Of a DNA stretch of 38,753 bases, positions 20,347-30,172 are shown one piece after another. Numbering within the stretch: the first letter of the stretch is position 1; every line of letters starts with the position of its first letter. The stretch lies in the NCBI GenBank assembly GCA_025358705.1, contig JANYII010000309.1, positions 1 through 38,753 on the forward strand, read 5' to 3'. The stretch comes from Betaproteobacteria bacterium. GTDB lineage: Bacteria; Pseudomonadota; Gammaproteobacteria; Burkholderiales; SG8-39. The translations under genes were made by a program, and so were the position numbers. Under the pieces are notes generated by a model. It was not told where the DNA came from, did not search any database, and saw only the letters and a list, made by a program, of their open reading frames with translations.

Positions 20347-23300
20347 ATGTGGTTTACCCGCGTAAGCATTTCCAATCCGGTGTTCGCGACCATGATGATG
20401 GCCGCGCTGCTGGTGCTCGGCGCGTTCTCGTATTCGCGCCTGCCGGTGGAGCAGTTCCCGGACGTGACCTTCCCGGTGATCGTGGTGCAGACCGAGTACC
20501 CGGGCGCCTCGCCCGAAAACGTCGAAGAGGAAGTGACGCGGAAGGTCGAAGAGTCGGTCAACACCATCAGCGGCATCAAGACGCTCTCGTCGCGCTCCTA
20601 TGAGGGCCTTTCGGTCGTCATCATCGAATTCGACCTGTCGATCGACCCCAAGCTCGCGGCACAGGACGTGCGCGAGAAGATCGCCCTGATCCGCTCGGGA
20701 TTCCGCGACGAAATCAAGGAACCGCGCGTCAGCCGCTTCAACCCGGACGATTTCCCGATCGTTTCCGTCGCGGTGCAATCCACGGGCCGAAGCCTGCGCG
20801 AACTGACCACGCTCGCCGACCAGGTGATCAAGAAGCGGCTCGAGAACGTCGGCGGCGTCGGGCAGGCAACGCTGGTGGGCGGCGTCAAGCGGGAAATAAA
20901 GGTCTATCTCAACCTGGAGGCGATGGAAGCGCAGAAAGTCGGCGCCGACCAGGTGGTAAAGGCGCTGCAGAGCGAAAACCAGGAAGTCCCGGCCGGCTCG
21001 ATCCTGAGCGCCAGCCAGGAAAAAATCGTGCAATTGCGCGCGCGGCTCACCGGCCCGCAGGATTTCCGCAATCTGATCGTGGCGCGCCGCGGCGGCAAGG
21101 CGGTCACGCTGGGGGCGATCGCCGAGATCGAGGACGGGCAGCAGGAGGAAGAGAACGTGGCGCTGGTCGACGGCCAGCGAGCACTTGCGATCGACATCAT
21201 CAAGGCGCAAGGGGAAAACACCATCGCCGTGGTCGACGGCGTGCGCCGCGTCACCAGGGAGCTGCAGGGTTTCCTGCCCGCCGACGTAAAAATCGCCATC
21301 GTGCGCGATGCATCCACCAGCATCCGAAATTCCATCGCCGACGTGAAGAAGACGATGCTGGAGGGCGGCCTGCTCACCATCGCCATCGTGTTCCTGTTCC
21401 TCGCCTCCTGGCGCAGTACCGTGATCACGGGCCTGACGCTGCCGATCGCGCTCATCGGAACGTTCCTCTTCATCTACGCCTTCGGCTTCACGCTCAATGT
21501 GCTGACCCTGATGGCGCTGTCGCTTTCCGTGGGCCTGCTGATCGACGACGCCATCGTGGTGCGCGAGAACATCGTACGCCACGTGGCGCTCGGCGCCGAC
21601 CATCACACGGCGGCGCTCGAGGGCACGAGGGAAATCGGCCTCGCGGTGCTCGCCACCACGCTGTCCATCGTGGCCGTGTTCCTGCCGGTCGGCTTCATGG
21701 GCGGCATCATCGGGCGGTTCTTCCACCAATTCGGCCTGACCGTGGTCGCTGCGGTGCTCATTTCGATGTTCGTGTCGTTCACGCTCGATCCGATGCTGTC
21801 CTCGATCTGGCACGATCCCCAGGCCGAGGGTCATTTCGGTTCCGGCCCGATCGGCCGGACCATGGCCTGGTTCCACGGATTCATGGAGCGGATCTCCGGG
21901 CGCTACGAGCGATTGCTCGGCTGGGCCCTCGCGCATCGAAAGACAGTCGTCGCCCTCGCCATCACGACGTTCCTCTCCAGCTGCGGGATGCTCAAGTTCG
22001 TCGGCACCGAATTCGTCCCCGAGCCCGACCTGTCCGAGCTGCAGGTGCAGTTCAAGACGCCGGTGGGCGCCTCGCTCGCGCTGACCCAGGCCAAGGCCCA
22101 GCAGGCCGAGGCTGCGCTGCGCGAGTTCCCGGAAGTGAAGGTCACCTACGCGACCGTCAACACCGGCTTCGTGCAGGGCAAGAACAAGGTCAACATCTTC
22201 GTCCAGCTGCTGCCCAGGAAAGAGCGCAAGCGCTCGCAGAATCAGCTCACCAAGCCGATGCGCGAGCGCCTGTCGCGCATCGCCGGCATCGAGCTGCAGC
22301 AGATCGGCGCTTTCAAGACGGTCTCCAGCGGCAAGCCGATCCAGGTCTCGATCCTCGGCCAGGAGCGCAAGGTGCTGGTCGAGCTCGCCGACAAGGTGCT
22401 CGCGGCAGTACGCGAAGTGCCCGGCGCGGTGGACTCAGAATCGAGCGACGAGGCGGCCAAGCCGCAGTTCTCGATTGAACTCAAGCGTGAACTGGCGAGC
22501 GACCTCGGCATCGGCGTCGGCCAGGTCGCCGCGACGCTGCGGCCCCTGCTCGCCGGGCAGGCGGTCGGCAACTGGCGCGGTCCGGACGACCAGTACTACG
22601 ACGTGCAGGTGCGCCTGTCGCGCGCCGACCGCGCGCGCGCCGAGGACCTGCAGCGCGTGCCGCTCGCCTCCACCCAGATCGACGCCAACGGTTCGCCGCG
22701 CATGGTCAACCTGCGCGAGATCGCCGCCATCTCGCCCGGCAGCGGGCCGCAGCAGATCAACCGCAAGGAGCAGCTGCGCGAGGTGCTGATCACGGCGAAC
22801 GTCTACAACCGGCCGGCCGGCGACACCGCCAACGAACTGCGCGCCAAACTCGACCGCATCGTGCTGCCGCCCGGCTACCGCTTTACCATGGGCGGCTCCT
22901 CGAAGGACATCCAGGAATCGTTCGCCTATGCCGTCCAGGCGCTGGCGCTGGCGGTGATCTTCATTTACCTGATCCTCGCCTCGCAGTTCGGCAGCTTCAT
23001 CCAGCCGGTGGCGATCATGATGTCGCTGCCGCTATCGCTGATCGGCGTGGTAGTGGCGTTGCTCCTGTTTCGTTCGACGCTCAACATTTTTTCCATCATC
23101 GGCTTCATCATGCTGATGGGACTGGTGACCAAGAACGCGATCCTGCTGGTGGACTTCGTGAACCAGGAGCGCAAGGCAGGGAAACCGCGTCTCGACGCGG
23201 TACTCGCCGCCGGCCGCATCCGGTTGCGGCCGATCCTGATGACCACGCTGGCAATGATCTTCGGCATGATCCCGCTCGCGCTGGGCCTGGGAGAAGGCGG

Positions 23301-23460
23301 CGAACAGCGTTCCCCCATGGGGCAGGCGGTGATCGGCGGCGTCATCACCTCCGGCCTGCTGACCCTGGTGGTGGTGCCCGTGATCTACACCTATCTGGAC
23401 GATCTTGCCGCCTGGGCGAAACGCTTTGGTAAGATTGCACCTTCCCCCGGCACAAGCTAG
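20347..23460 (+). CDS. RND efflux transporter permease (HAE1/AcrB-like)
   Basis: A 1037-residue inner-membrane proton-driven exporter. The N-terminal TM1 leads into [12 protein letters not shown] and the porter domain. The proton-relay aspartates are intact (Asp400 and Asp401 in [14 protein letters not shown]), as is the matching Lys929 in [13 protein letters not shown]. The length and the repeated two-fold topology agree with the hydrophobe/amphiphile efflux family rather than the heavy-metal branch. Upstream are its regulator and adaptor; 15 bases downstream follow a PCMT-like gene and then a TolC-type protein, so a complete tripartite pump is encoded here. The substrate is unknown. Confidence 0.95.
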   Translation: MWFTRVSISNPVFATMMMAALLVLGAFSYSRLPVEQFPDVTFPVIVVQTEYPGASPENVEEEVTRKVEESVNTISGIKTLSSRSYEGLSVVIIEFDLSIDPKLAAQDVREKIALIRSGFRDEIKEPRVSRFNPDDFPIVSVAVQSTGRSLRELTTLADQVIKKRLENVGGVGQATLVGGVKREIKVYLNLEAMEAQKVGADQVVKALQSENQEVPAGSILSASQEKIVQLRARLTGPQDFRNLIVARRGGKAVTLGAIAEIEDGQQEEENVALVDGQRALAIDIIKAQGENTIAVVDGVRRVTRELQGFLPADVKIAIVRDASTSIRNSIADVKKTMLEGGLLTIAIVFLFLASWRSTVITGLTLPIALIGTFLFIYAFGFTLNVLTLMALSLSVGLLIDDAIVVRENIVRHVALGADHHTAALEGTREIGLAVLATTLSIVAVFLPVGFMGGIIGRFFHQFGLTVVAAVLISMFVSFTLDPMLSSIWHDPQAEGHFGSGPIGRTMAWFHGFMERISGRYERLLGWALAHRKTVVALAITTFLSSCGMLKFVGTEFVPEPDLSELQVQFKTPVGASLALTQAKAQQAEAALREFPEVKVTYATVNTGFVQGKNKVNIFVQLLPRKERKRSQNQLTKPMRERLSRIAGIELQQIGAFKTVSSGKPIQVSILGQERKVLVELADKVLAAVREVPGAVDSESSDEAAKPQFSIELKRELASDLGIGVGQVAATLRPLLAGQAVGNWRGPDDQYYDVQVRLSRADRARAEDLQRVPLASTQIDANGSPRMVNLREIAAISPGSGPQQINRKEQLREVLITANVYNRPAGDTANELRAKLDRIVLPPGYRFTMGGSSKDIQESFAYAVQALALAVIFIYLILASQFGSFIQPVAIMMSLPLSLIGVVVALLLFRSTLNIFSIIGFIMLMGLVTKNAILLVDFVNQERKAGKPRLDAVLAAGRIRLRPILMTTLAMIFGMIPLALGLGEGGEQRSPMGQAVIGGVITSGLLTLVVVPVIYTYLDDLAAWAKRFGKIAPSPGTS

Positions 23461-23475
23461 TAAAACTCGCGTTCC

Positions 23476-24141
23476 ATGAACCTCGAGCAGGCCCGCACCA
23501 ATATGGTTGAGCAGCAGATCCGCACCTGGGAGGTGCTGGACCAGGACGTCCTGGACCTGCTCTACACCGTGCCGCGCGAGGATTTCGTGCCTCCGTCCTG
23601 CCGCAACCTCGCGTTCACCGACATGGAAATTCCGTTGGGTGAAGGCGAAAGGATGTGGGCCCCGAAGCTGGAGGCCCGGGTGCTGCAGGAACTTGCGCCC
23701 AAGCGCAGCGACCGGGTCCTCGAAATCGGCACGGGAAGCGGCTACTTCACCGCCCTGCTCGCGCACCGCTCGGCGCATGTCTATTCGGTCGAGATCCGGC
23801 CGGCGCTCGCCGCCTTCGGCAAGGCGAACATCGCGCGCCACGGCGTCGACAACGTGACCCTCGAAGTCGGCGACGGCGCCAACGGCGTGCCAGCGGGACT
23901 GTCCGGCGGCGGCCCTTTCGACATCATCGTGCTCACGGGTTCGGTGCCGCAATTGCCGCAGGCACTGCTGGCTTCGCTTGCCGCCGGCGGGCGCGCCTTC
24001 GCAGTGGTCGGCGACATGCCGATCATGGCCGCGGGCATATCTTCCAGCACCGCTGACGGCGCGCTTCGCACTGTCGAATTGTTCGAGACGCTGCTCGCGC
24101 CTCTCGCGAATTGCAAACAGCCCTCGCGCTTTACCTTCTGA
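23476..24141 (+). CDS. PCMT-like protein (protein-L-isoaspartate O-methyltransferase family)
   Basis: A 221-residue SAM-dependent methyltransferase-fold protein. Motif I (VLEIGTGSGYFTALLA, residues 81-96) and the acidic SVEIRP loop of motif II are clear, as are the N-terminal VPREDFVP residues typical of the Pcm family. However, the segment that holds the catalytic Ser/Thr in Pcm (TxSxP before motif I) is replaced by EGERMWAPKLEARVL, so repair of isoaspartyl residues is uncertain. It lies between the RND pump and the TolC gene, an arrangement I recall from other betaproteobacteria. A canonical Pcm elsewhere in the genome is possible. Confidence 0.8.
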   Translation: MNLEQARTNMVEQQIRTWEVLDQDVLDLLYTVPREDFVPPSCRNLAFTDMEIPLGEGERMWAPKLEARVLQELAPKRSDRVLEIGTGSGYFTALLAHRSAHVYSVEIRPALAAFGKANIARHGVDNVTLEVGDGANGVPAGLSGGGPFDIIVLTGSVPQLPQALLASLAAGGRAFAVVGDMPIMAAGISSSTADGALRTVELFETLLAPLANCKQPSRFTF

Positions 24142-24178
24142 CATGCCAGTGCACGGAACCCATTACAAGGCCCGATCG

Positions 24179-25513
24179 ATGCGCGTCATTACGCTGGCCC
24201 TCACCCTCCTCGCGCTGCCCGCCCTTCCTCTTCCTTCCTGGGCGCAGGACCTGCAGCAGGTCTACCGCGACGCGAAAGCCTACGACGCGCAGTACGCATC
24301 GGCCCGCTACGCGCTGCAGGCGGGCCTGGAGAAACTGCCGCAAGGGCGCGCGCTGCTGCTGCCGACGCTGAACGCGACGGCAAGCACCACGACCAACCAT
24401 CTGTCCGTCAATCCCTACGGTCCGAACCCGGTACCGCAGACCGCGCGGACGTTCTACAACCGCAACTACCTGCTTTCGCTGTCGCAACCTCTGTTCCGGC
24501 CGCAGAACTGGCTGCAGTTCGACCAGGCCGAGCAGCAGGTCCGGCAATCGGACGCGGTCTTCGGCCAGGCGGGCCAGGACCTGATCGTGCGCGTCGCCCA
24601 GGCCTACTTCGACGTGCTCGCCGCGCAGGACACCTACTCCCTCGTTGGCGCCCAGAAAGCGGCCATCAGCGAGCAGCTGGCGCAAGCGAAGCGCAATTTC
24701 GAGGTTGGCACGGCCACGATCACCGATACGCACGAAGCCCAGGCGCGATTCGACCTTTCGGCCGCCCAGGAAATTTCGGCGCAGAACGACCTGGACAACA
24801 AGAAAAAGACGCTGGCGCAGATCGTCGGCAAGGAATACGCCGAGTTGCGCCCGCTGCGCGCGCAGGTCTCGCTGTCGCCGCCCAGCCCCAACAACATGCG
24901 CGAGTGGGTCGCGCTCGCGGAGAAGCAGGCTTATCCGGTGGTCATCCAGGATGCCATCATGCAGATCGCCAACCTGCAAACGCGGGTCGCCAAGTACGGG
25001 CATTTCCCGACGGTCGACCTGGTGGCGAGCTACGGCCAGACCGAGCAGACCGGATCGACCATCAGTTCCAGCAGCTCCCAGCTCAACTCGGGGGTCATCG
25101 GGCTCCAGCTGGCGGTGCCGCTCTTTCAGGGCGGCGCGATCAGCTCGCGGGAGCGCGAGGCCGCTGCGAACCATGAAAAAGCCAAGCAGGATCTGGAAAA
25201 CGCGCGGCGCACCAGCATACTGCAGGCGCAGCAATCCTACCTGTCGGTGATCAATGGCGTGGCGCAGGTGCGAGCCCTTGAGCAGGCCCTGGTCTCATCG
25301 CAGAGCGCGCTCGACTCGAACAAGCTCGGCTACGAAGTCGGCGTGCGCATCAATATCGACGTCTTGAACGCGCAGCAGCAGCTGTTCTCGACGCGGCGCG
25401 ATCTCGCGGTGGCGCGCTACAACACCATCACCAGCCACCTGCGGCTGAAGGCCGCCGTCGGCAGCCTGCGCGACGAGGACCTCGAAGAGGTCAATCGGGC
25501 GCTGGCCCAGTAG
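24179..25513 (+). CDS. tolC: TolC-type outer membrane efflux protein
   Basis: A 444-residue outer-membrane channel that completes tripartite exporters. ATG 24179 gives a clean signal peptide (MRVITLALTLLALPALPLPSWAQ), with AAGG nine bases before; ATG 24143 would add 12 residues upstream. The mature start DLQQVYRDAKAYDAQYASARYAL is typical of the TolC family. The two-fold repeated helical domain is visible in LTQAYFDVLAAQDT-like and VINGVAQVRALEQAL segments, and the chain ends in a charged helical tail. It is downstream of the RND genes and pcm on the same strand, with no terminator seen. Its 3' end overlaps waaA by 23 bases (convergent). Confidence 0.93.
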   Translation: MRVITLALTLLALPALPLPSWAQDLQQVYRDAKAYDAQYASARYALQAGLEKLPQGRALLLPTLNATASTTTNHLSVNPYGPNPVPQTARTFYNRNYLLSLSQPLFRPQNWLQFDQAEQQVRQSDAVFGQAGQDLIVRVAQAYFDVLAAQDTYSLVGAQKAAISEQLAQAKRNFEVGTATITDTHEAQARFDLSAAQEISAQNDLDNKKKTLAQIVGKEYAELRPLRAQVSLSPPSPNNMREWVALAEKQAYPVVIQDAIMQIANLQTRVAKYGHFPTVDLVASYGQTEQTGSTISSSSSQLNSGVIGLQLAVPLFQGGAISSREREAAANHEKAKQDLENARRTSILQAQQSYLSVINGVAQVRALEQALVSSQSALDSNKLGYEVGVRINIDVLNAQQQLFSTRRDLAVARYNTITSHLRLKAAVGSLRDEDLEEVNRALAQ

Positions 25514-26759
25514 CTGCGCCGGTAGTTGCGGTTCGCAGTAGTTCCTCGCACAGCAGCAGGTGCTTTTGCGTCGCGCCGCGATTCGCGTCGCTGAGTTTTC
25601 TACCTGCCGAACCGATCCTTTCCCGCTCACCTTCATTCGACAATAGCCGCAGGGCTTCGCGGATCGCGCCGGCCGCGTCGCCAACCTGGATGGCCGCCCC
25701 GGCCTCGAGTGCAAGGCGTGTCGCCTCCGCAAAATTGAACATGCTGGGACCCAGCACGACCGGCACGCCCGCCGCGCATGCCTCGATCAGGTTCTGGCCG
25801 CCGAGCGGCGCGAACGATCCGCCGATCACGGCCACGTCCGCGGCCGCGTAATAGAAATCCATTTCTCCCATCGTGTCGCCCAGATGAACGCGATGGTTCG
25901 CGGCCGGCAGCGGGTTGAGGCTGCGGCGCGACTGCGATAGGGCGGAAACGTCATCGAATCGCCGCGGATGCCGGGGAACGACGAGCACCAGCAGCTTTTC
26001 ATCCCAGGCAGGCAGTGCATCCAGCAGCAACTTTTCCTCGCCTTCTCGCGTGCTGGCCAGCAGCAGCACCGGGCGTCCGAGCCGCTCGCGCCATGCCCTG
26101 CCGGCAGCGCGCTTCGTTTCGTCGGGCGTGCTGTCGAATTTCACGTTGCCCGTGACTTCGATGCGCCGCGCGCCGAGCGCGCGCAGCCGCGCCGCGTCCT
26201 CGTTGCTCTGCGCGCAGACGATGGCGAGCGCGGCAATCGCCGGTTGCGTGAGGCCTGGCCAGCGTTGGTAGGAGAGCGACGATTCCCCGGACATGCGCGC
26301 GTTGGCCAGCAGCACGGGAACGCCTCGCTCGCCGCAGGCAGCAACCAGGTTGGGCCAGATTTCGGTCTCCACCAGCACCGCGAGGCATGGCCGGAAGTGC
26401 TCCAGGAACCGGCGCACGGCTCCCGGATAGTCGTACGGCAGCCAGGCAACCTGAACCGACTCGCCATGCAGCGCCCTGAGCGTTTCGCGCCCGGCGGCCG
26501 TCATGCAGGTAAGCAGCAAATCAAACCCGGGATGAGCCATCCCGAGTGCGCGCACCAGTTCCGCGCAGGCACGCGCCTCGCCCACCGATACCGCGTGCAG
26601 CCAGATCAACGGCCGCCCAGAGGGTGTGTCCCGGTAATAGCCGAAGCGCTCGCCGACGCGCCTGCGGTAGAACGGCTCGCGCCGCCCGCGCCACCACAAC
26701 CTGGCCAGGATGAGGGGCATGGCCGCCACGATCAGGCACGAGTAAGCCAGGCGCCACAT
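25491..26759 (-). CDS. waaA: 3-deoxy-D-manno-octulosonic acid (Kdo) transferase
   Basis: WaaA (KdtA) transfers Kdo from CMP-Kdo to lipid IVA at the inner membrane, the first sugars of the LPS core. The 422 residues are typical. An N-terminal hydrophobic anchor (LAYSCLIVAAMPLILARLWW) precedes the WLHAVSVGEARA motif with the catalytic Glu, the VLVETEIWPNL segment, and the C-terminal donor-binding GGSFAPLGGQNLIEACAAG. The ATG at 26759 shares one base with the waaC stop (TGATG), implying coupling. The stop overlaps the 3' end of tolC. Confidence 0.96.
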   Translation of the reverse strand: MWRLAYSCLIVAAMPLILARLWWRGRREPFYRRRVGERFGYYRDTPSGRPLIWLHAVSVGEARACAELVRALGMAHPGFDLLLTCMTAAGRETLRALHGESVQVAWLPYDYPGAVRRFLEHFRPCLAVLVETEIWPNLVAACGERGVPVLLANARMSGESSLSYQRWPGLTQPAIAALAIVCAQSNEDAARLRALGARRIEVTGNVKFDSTPDETKRAAGRAWRERLGRPVLLLASTREGEEKLLLDALPAWDEKLLVLVVPRHPRRFDDVSALSQSRRSLNPLPAANHRVHLGDTMGEMDFYYAAADVAVIGGSFAPLGGQNLIEACAAGVPVVLGPSMFNFAEATRLALEAGAAIQVGDAAGAIREALRLLSNEGERERIGSAGRKLSDANRGATQKHLLLCEELLRTATTGAATGPAPD

Positions 26760-27721
26760 CAGGGCGAGGGTTCCATATTTTTCAGAATCTCTGCGACGGT
26801 GGGCGGCATGCCTCGGTTGCCGAGATTGCGCAGCCGCCCTGCGCCATGCAAGCCGGTGAGCGCGGGGTCGGAGCCGCAGTACAGGCCAATCACAGGAACA
26901 TTGACTGCCGCCGCGAGGTGGGCGAGTCCCGTATCCACGCCCACCACGCAATGCGCCCGGCGCGCGAGGCTCGCCAGTTCCGTCAACGTCATGCGCCTCG
27001 GCACGACCGCGCCGGGTATGGCTGTCGCGATGCGCGCGCAACGGCGCCGCTCCTCCTCCGTACCCCAGGGCAGCAGGCAGTGCAGGCCGCGGTCCTCCAG
27101 CGCATTGCCCAGCGCGCGCCAATGCTCTTCCGGCCAGAGCTTGTCATCGCGGCTGGTCATGGTCAAAAGCAAGGCATAGCGGGAAGATGCGGGCTTGCTC
27201 GCCTGCATTCGCACTTCGTCCGGTACACGCAAGCCATAGTCGCAGGGTCCTTCGACGCGGTAACCAAGCGCGGACGCGGCAAGCTGGCGATTTCGATCCA
27301 CCGCGTGCATATTCCCCTGCACCGCATGCGTGGCATCGTAAAAATACGCGGCAAGCGGTTCGCGCACGCTGGCACGGTCGAACCCATGCTTGCGGCCCCG
27401 CGCAAGCGCCGCAATCAATGCGCTCTTGACCAGTCCCTGGCTGTCGATCACGGCGTCATATTGTTCGCCGCGCAAGGCCGAGCGAAACGCGCGGAACTCC
27501 GACCAGGTGTCGACGGCAAGCGGCGCGCCGCGCCAGCGCCGAATCGCCACCGGGATCACATGCCGCACCGACGCGTGCAGCGCGGCGACTTCCGCGAACG
27601 GCGCCTCAACGACCCAGTCGATGATGGCGCCCGGCACGCAGCGCGCGACATCCGTGACCGCCGGGCAGTTGTGCACGACGTCGCCGAGCGAGGAGGTTTT
27701 GACGAAGAGGATGCGCGGCAC
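26759..27721 (-). CDS. waaC: Lipopolysaccharide heptosyltransferase I
   Basis: A GT9 enzyme that adds the first L-glycero-D-manno-heptose to Kdo in the LPS inner core on the cytoplasmic face. The 320 residues fit. The N-terminus ILFVKTSSLGDVVHNCPAVTD, the DSQGLVKSAL segment, TSRDDKLWPEEHW and the C-terminal VGVDTGLAHLAAA are diagnostic. The start is GTG at 27721, with a weak AGAGGG about 12 bases upstream. It is divergent from the WaaE-like gene across 71 bases. In that gap the minus strand shows TTAAAA-N18-TATTCT as a possible promoter. Confidence 0.95.
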   Translation of the reverse strand: MPRILFVKTSSLGDVVHNCPAVTDVARCVPGAIIDWVVEAPFAEVAALHASVRHVIPVAIRRWRGAPLAVDTWSEFRAFRSALRGEQYDAVIDSQGLVKSALIAALARGRKHGFDRASVREPLAAYFYDATHAVQGNMHAVDRNRQLAASALGYRVEGPCDYGLRVPDEVRMQASKPASSRYALLLTMTSRDDKLWPEEHWRALGNALEDRGLHCLLPWGTEEERRRCARIATAIPGAVVPRRMTLTELASLARRAHCVVGVDTGLAHLAAAVNVPVIGLYCGSDPALTGLHGAGRLRNLGNRGMPPTVAEILKNMEPSP

Positions 27722-27792
27722 GTGAATATTCGCCCTCTGGGCGTGGGCTAGAATACCGCGTTGTTTCGTTTCATTTTAATACGGATTTCCCC

Positions 27793-28554
27793 TTGCCCCT
27801 GTCGGTCGTCCTGATCACGCAGAACGCGGCCGCGCTGCTGCCCGAATGCCTTGCCAGTGTCGCCTTCGCCGACGAAGTCGTCGTGGTGGATTCGGGCAGC
27901 AGCGACGGCACCGCGGAGGTCGCGACCCGCTACGGCGCGCGCGTGGTGACGAAGGAATGGCTCGGGTTCGGCCGGCAAAAACAATTCGCCGTCGAGCAGG
28001 CGGCGCATGACTGGGTGCTGTGCCTCGATGCCGACGAGAGGGTTTCGCCCGAACTCGCGGCGAGCCTGGTGCGCGCACTGCAGGCGCCCGCGACGCCGGT
28101 CTACCGCATGGCGCGCTGCAATCGTTTTCTCGGCCGCTGGCTGCGGCACGGCGAAGGCTACCCGGACTGGAGCCTGCGCCTTTTCGACCGGCGCCACGCG
28201 CGCTGGAGCGACGACGAAGTCCATGAGAAGGTGCTGTACGCGGTCGCGCCGGGCACCCCGCTTGGAACCCTGGCGGGCGACTTGCTGCATGAATCGGGCG
28301 AAGACCTCGGCCGCTATCTCGAGAAACAGAACCGCTACACCGCACTTGCGGCGCAGGAACTGCACCGGCGCGGGGAACGCGCGGGACTCCCCGAGATCAC
28401 CCTGTCGCCGCTGCTGCGTTTCTTCAAGTTCTACTTCCTGCGGCTGGGTTTCCTCGACGGCATGCCGGGCCTGGTGCACATCTCGATCGGCTGCATGAAC
28501 AGCTTCATGAAGTATGCGAAGCTGATCGAACTGCAACGGATGCAGGATCAATGA
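27793..28554 (+). CDS. Family 2 glycosyltransferase, WaaE/KdtX-like LPS core glucosyltransferase
   Basis: A 253-residue GT2 enzyme of the LPS core beta-1,4-glucosyltransferase type. The N-terminal LSVVLITQNAA, the nucleotide-sugar motif DEVVVVDSGSSDGT, the DxD-type CLDADERVS and the DWSLRLF segment are typical. The start is TTG at 27793, giving MPLSVVLI; no ATG or GTG in frame is nearer, and no Shine-Dalgarno sequence is visible. The next gene overlaps its stop by 4 bases. The neighbours waaC and waaA support an inner-core role; glucose as donor sugar is inferred from the family. Confidence 0.88.
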   Translation: MPLSVVLITQNAAALLPECLASVAFADEVVVVDSGSSDGTAEVATRYGARVVTKEWLGFGRQKQFAVEQAAHDWVLCLDADERVSPELAASLVRALQAPATPVYRMARCNRFLGRWLRHGEGYPDWSLRLFDRRHARWSDDEVHEKVLYAVAPGTPLGTLAGDLLHESGEDLGRYLEKQNRYTALAAQELHRRGERAGLPEITLSPLLRFFKFYFLRLGFLDGMPGLVHISIGCMNSFMKYAKLIELQRMQDQ

Positions 28555-29144
28555 ACAGGCCAGGCGCAAGCGAAATTACGGCGCTCCACGACAGCCGGCA
28601 CGCCGTTGCCGGCTGGGCGAAGGGCGGCGCCGTGGAGCACCGCAGCGGGGTGTGGCAGGCGATCGAAGACAATCACCGCTGCAACTGCCTGCTGTGGGAC
28701 GAGGAAGACCTGGCGCGCCGGCGCCAGGTGGCGGATTCGGAAATCGCCGCGAACAAGCGCGCCATCGACGGCCACAACCAGAAGCGCAATGACGCGATAG
28801 AGCGCATTGACGAGCAATTGCTGGGCCTGTTTCCGAATAAAAGAGAAAACGCAAAGTTGAGCAGCGAAACGGCCGGCGCAATGATCGACCGCCTGTCGAT
28901 CCTGTCGCTCAAGATCCACCACATGCGCCTGCAGACGCTGCGCAGCGACGTCGAGCGCGCGCACGTCGAAAATTGCCTGTTGAAATTGAACCGCCTGGTC
29001 GAGCAACGGACGGACCTGGCGGCGTGCCTCGACCGGTTGCTCGCCGAGGCGGCGCGCGGCGAGAGCTATTTCAAGGTCTACCGGCAGTTCAAGATGTACA
29101 ACGACCCCGCGCTCAATCCCGCGATCTACGGGGAAAAACGCTAG
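28551..29144 (+). CDS. DUF4254 family protein of unknown function
   Basis: A 197-residue soluble protein with the family hallmarks as I recall them: an N-terminal NCLLWDEEDLARR, a helical NKRAIDGHNQKRNDAIERID segment, and the central MIDRLSILSLKIHHM. There is no signal peptide or membrane segment, and the fold looks mostly helical. It is translationally coupled to the WaaE-like gene (ATGA) and lies among LPS-core genes, where such proteins often occur beside heptosyltransferases. A role in LPS assembly or its control is inferred only from context. The stop shares CTAG with the convergent GT9 gene. Confidence 0.75.
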   Translation: MNRPGASEITALHDSRHAVAGWAKGGAVEHRSGVWQAIEDNHRCNCLLWDEEDLARRRQVADSEIAANKRAIDGHNQKRNDAIERIDEQLLGLFPNKRENAKLSSETAGAMIDRLSILSLKIHHMRLQTLRSDVERAHVENCLLKLNRLVEQRTDLAACLDRLLAEAARGESYFKVYRQFKMYNDPALNPAIYGEKR

Positions 29145-30169
29145 GCCAGCAGCGCCGCGAGGCGTTCGTGGACCAGCGCGTCCGGAAGTTCGGAGACGCT
29201 CTTGTCCGCCTCGAGATACTCCGCCTTCGGGCCGCGCGGCGCCCACTGCGCGGGCGCCGGCGATACGTCCGTCTCGGCAAAGAAACCCAGCACGCCGCCC
29301 GGGCTCGCGGCGGCGAAGTGCATCAGGCCGCTGTCCGGGAAAATTGAGGTCCGCGCGCTCCATATCAGGCCCAGCGCCTCGGGGATGGGGCCGCGAAACG
29401 GCTGGATCTGCGGCGCAAGCCCGCGGGACGCGGCATCGAGTACCGGCCGCGCCACGTCGTCATCACCCGGATACTGCGGATCGCCCGATCTGCCCGGCGT
29501 CCACATGAATACCGTGTCCAGCCCCCAGCGCTGCTTCAAGTGCGCGCTCCAGGCAAGCACCTGCGCGGTACTCGGCTGCTTCTTCGGCCGGCGCGCGCCC
29601 AGGCCAAGGACGACATACCCGCCCGGCGCCAGACCGCGTCCAGCGAGCCAGTTCAGCGCGAATGCCGATGAAGCATCGGGCAAGGTGTAGCTTGGAACTG
29701 GTTTTTTGTCCGGATTTTTCAAACCCATGGGAAGAAGCAAACCCATCAGCCTTTCAATCTCGTGGCTCGAGACATCCGGCGGCAACGGATCGGTCAATCG
29801 GGGATATTTCGAGGCATCAGCGCAGCGCGCAACGCTGCGCGTGCCGCCCAACGACAAGCCGCGCCGGATCGCGCGCGGCGATTCGTCGCCGTTGGCGATG
29901 ACCACCCAGTCGTAGCGCTCGCGCCGGAGCGCAATGCTCTGCCACAACCACTGCAGTGCCGCGCCAAGACTTGCGCGCCCGGCGTTGCGTACCCGGCGGT
30001 ACACCCAGATACGGTCAATGTGCGGATTGCCCGCTACCACCCACGCGTTGTAGTCGTTCGCGAGCAGGTGCGTTTCGACCCCTGGCAGGCTTGCCTTCAA
30101 TTGCGCGAGCAGAGGCGTGGTCAGCAGCAGATCGCCGAGTTTGTCGCGCTTGATTACGAGGACCTTCAC
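29141..30169 (-). CDS. Family 9 glycosyltransferase (heptosyltransferase-like)
   Basis: A 342-residue GT9 enzyme. The N-terminus VKVLVIKRDKLGDLLLTTPLL matches ADP-heptose:LPS heptosyltransferases, and the C-terminal IFPDSGLMHFAAA matches the nucleotide-sugar motif. It is too diverged from WaaC or WaaF to name. The start is GTG at 30169; an upstream in-frame ATG would extend into the divergent neighbour. It is convergent with the DUF4254 gene and divergent from the GT4 gene across 33 bases holding a 20-bp palindrome with overlapping -10 elements. It probably adds heptose or a related sugar to the core or O-unit. Confidence 0.85.
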   Translation of the reverse strand: MKVLVIKRDKLGDLLLTTPLLAQLKASLPGVETHLLANDYNAWVVAGNPHIDRIWVYRRVRNAGRASLGAALQWLWQSIALRRERYDWVVIANGDESPRAIRRGLSLGGTRSVARCADASKYPRLTDPLPPDVSSHEIERLMGLLLPMGLKNPDKKPVPSYTLPDASSAFALNWLAGRGLAPGGYVVLGLGARRPKKQPSTAQVLAWSAHLKQRWGLDTVFMWTPGRSGDPQYPGDDDVARPVLDAASRGLAPQIQPFRGPIPEALGLIWSARTSIFPDSGLMHFAAASPGGVLGFFAETDVSPAPAQWAPRGPKAEYLEADKSVSELPDALVHERLAALLA

Positions 30170-30172
30170 GTC

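Noticed and set aside
19972-21936. Minus-strand open frame of 654 codons opposite the RND genes
   Set aside because: His/Arg/Glu-rich shadow of the conserved RND pump codons; no start signal or domain.
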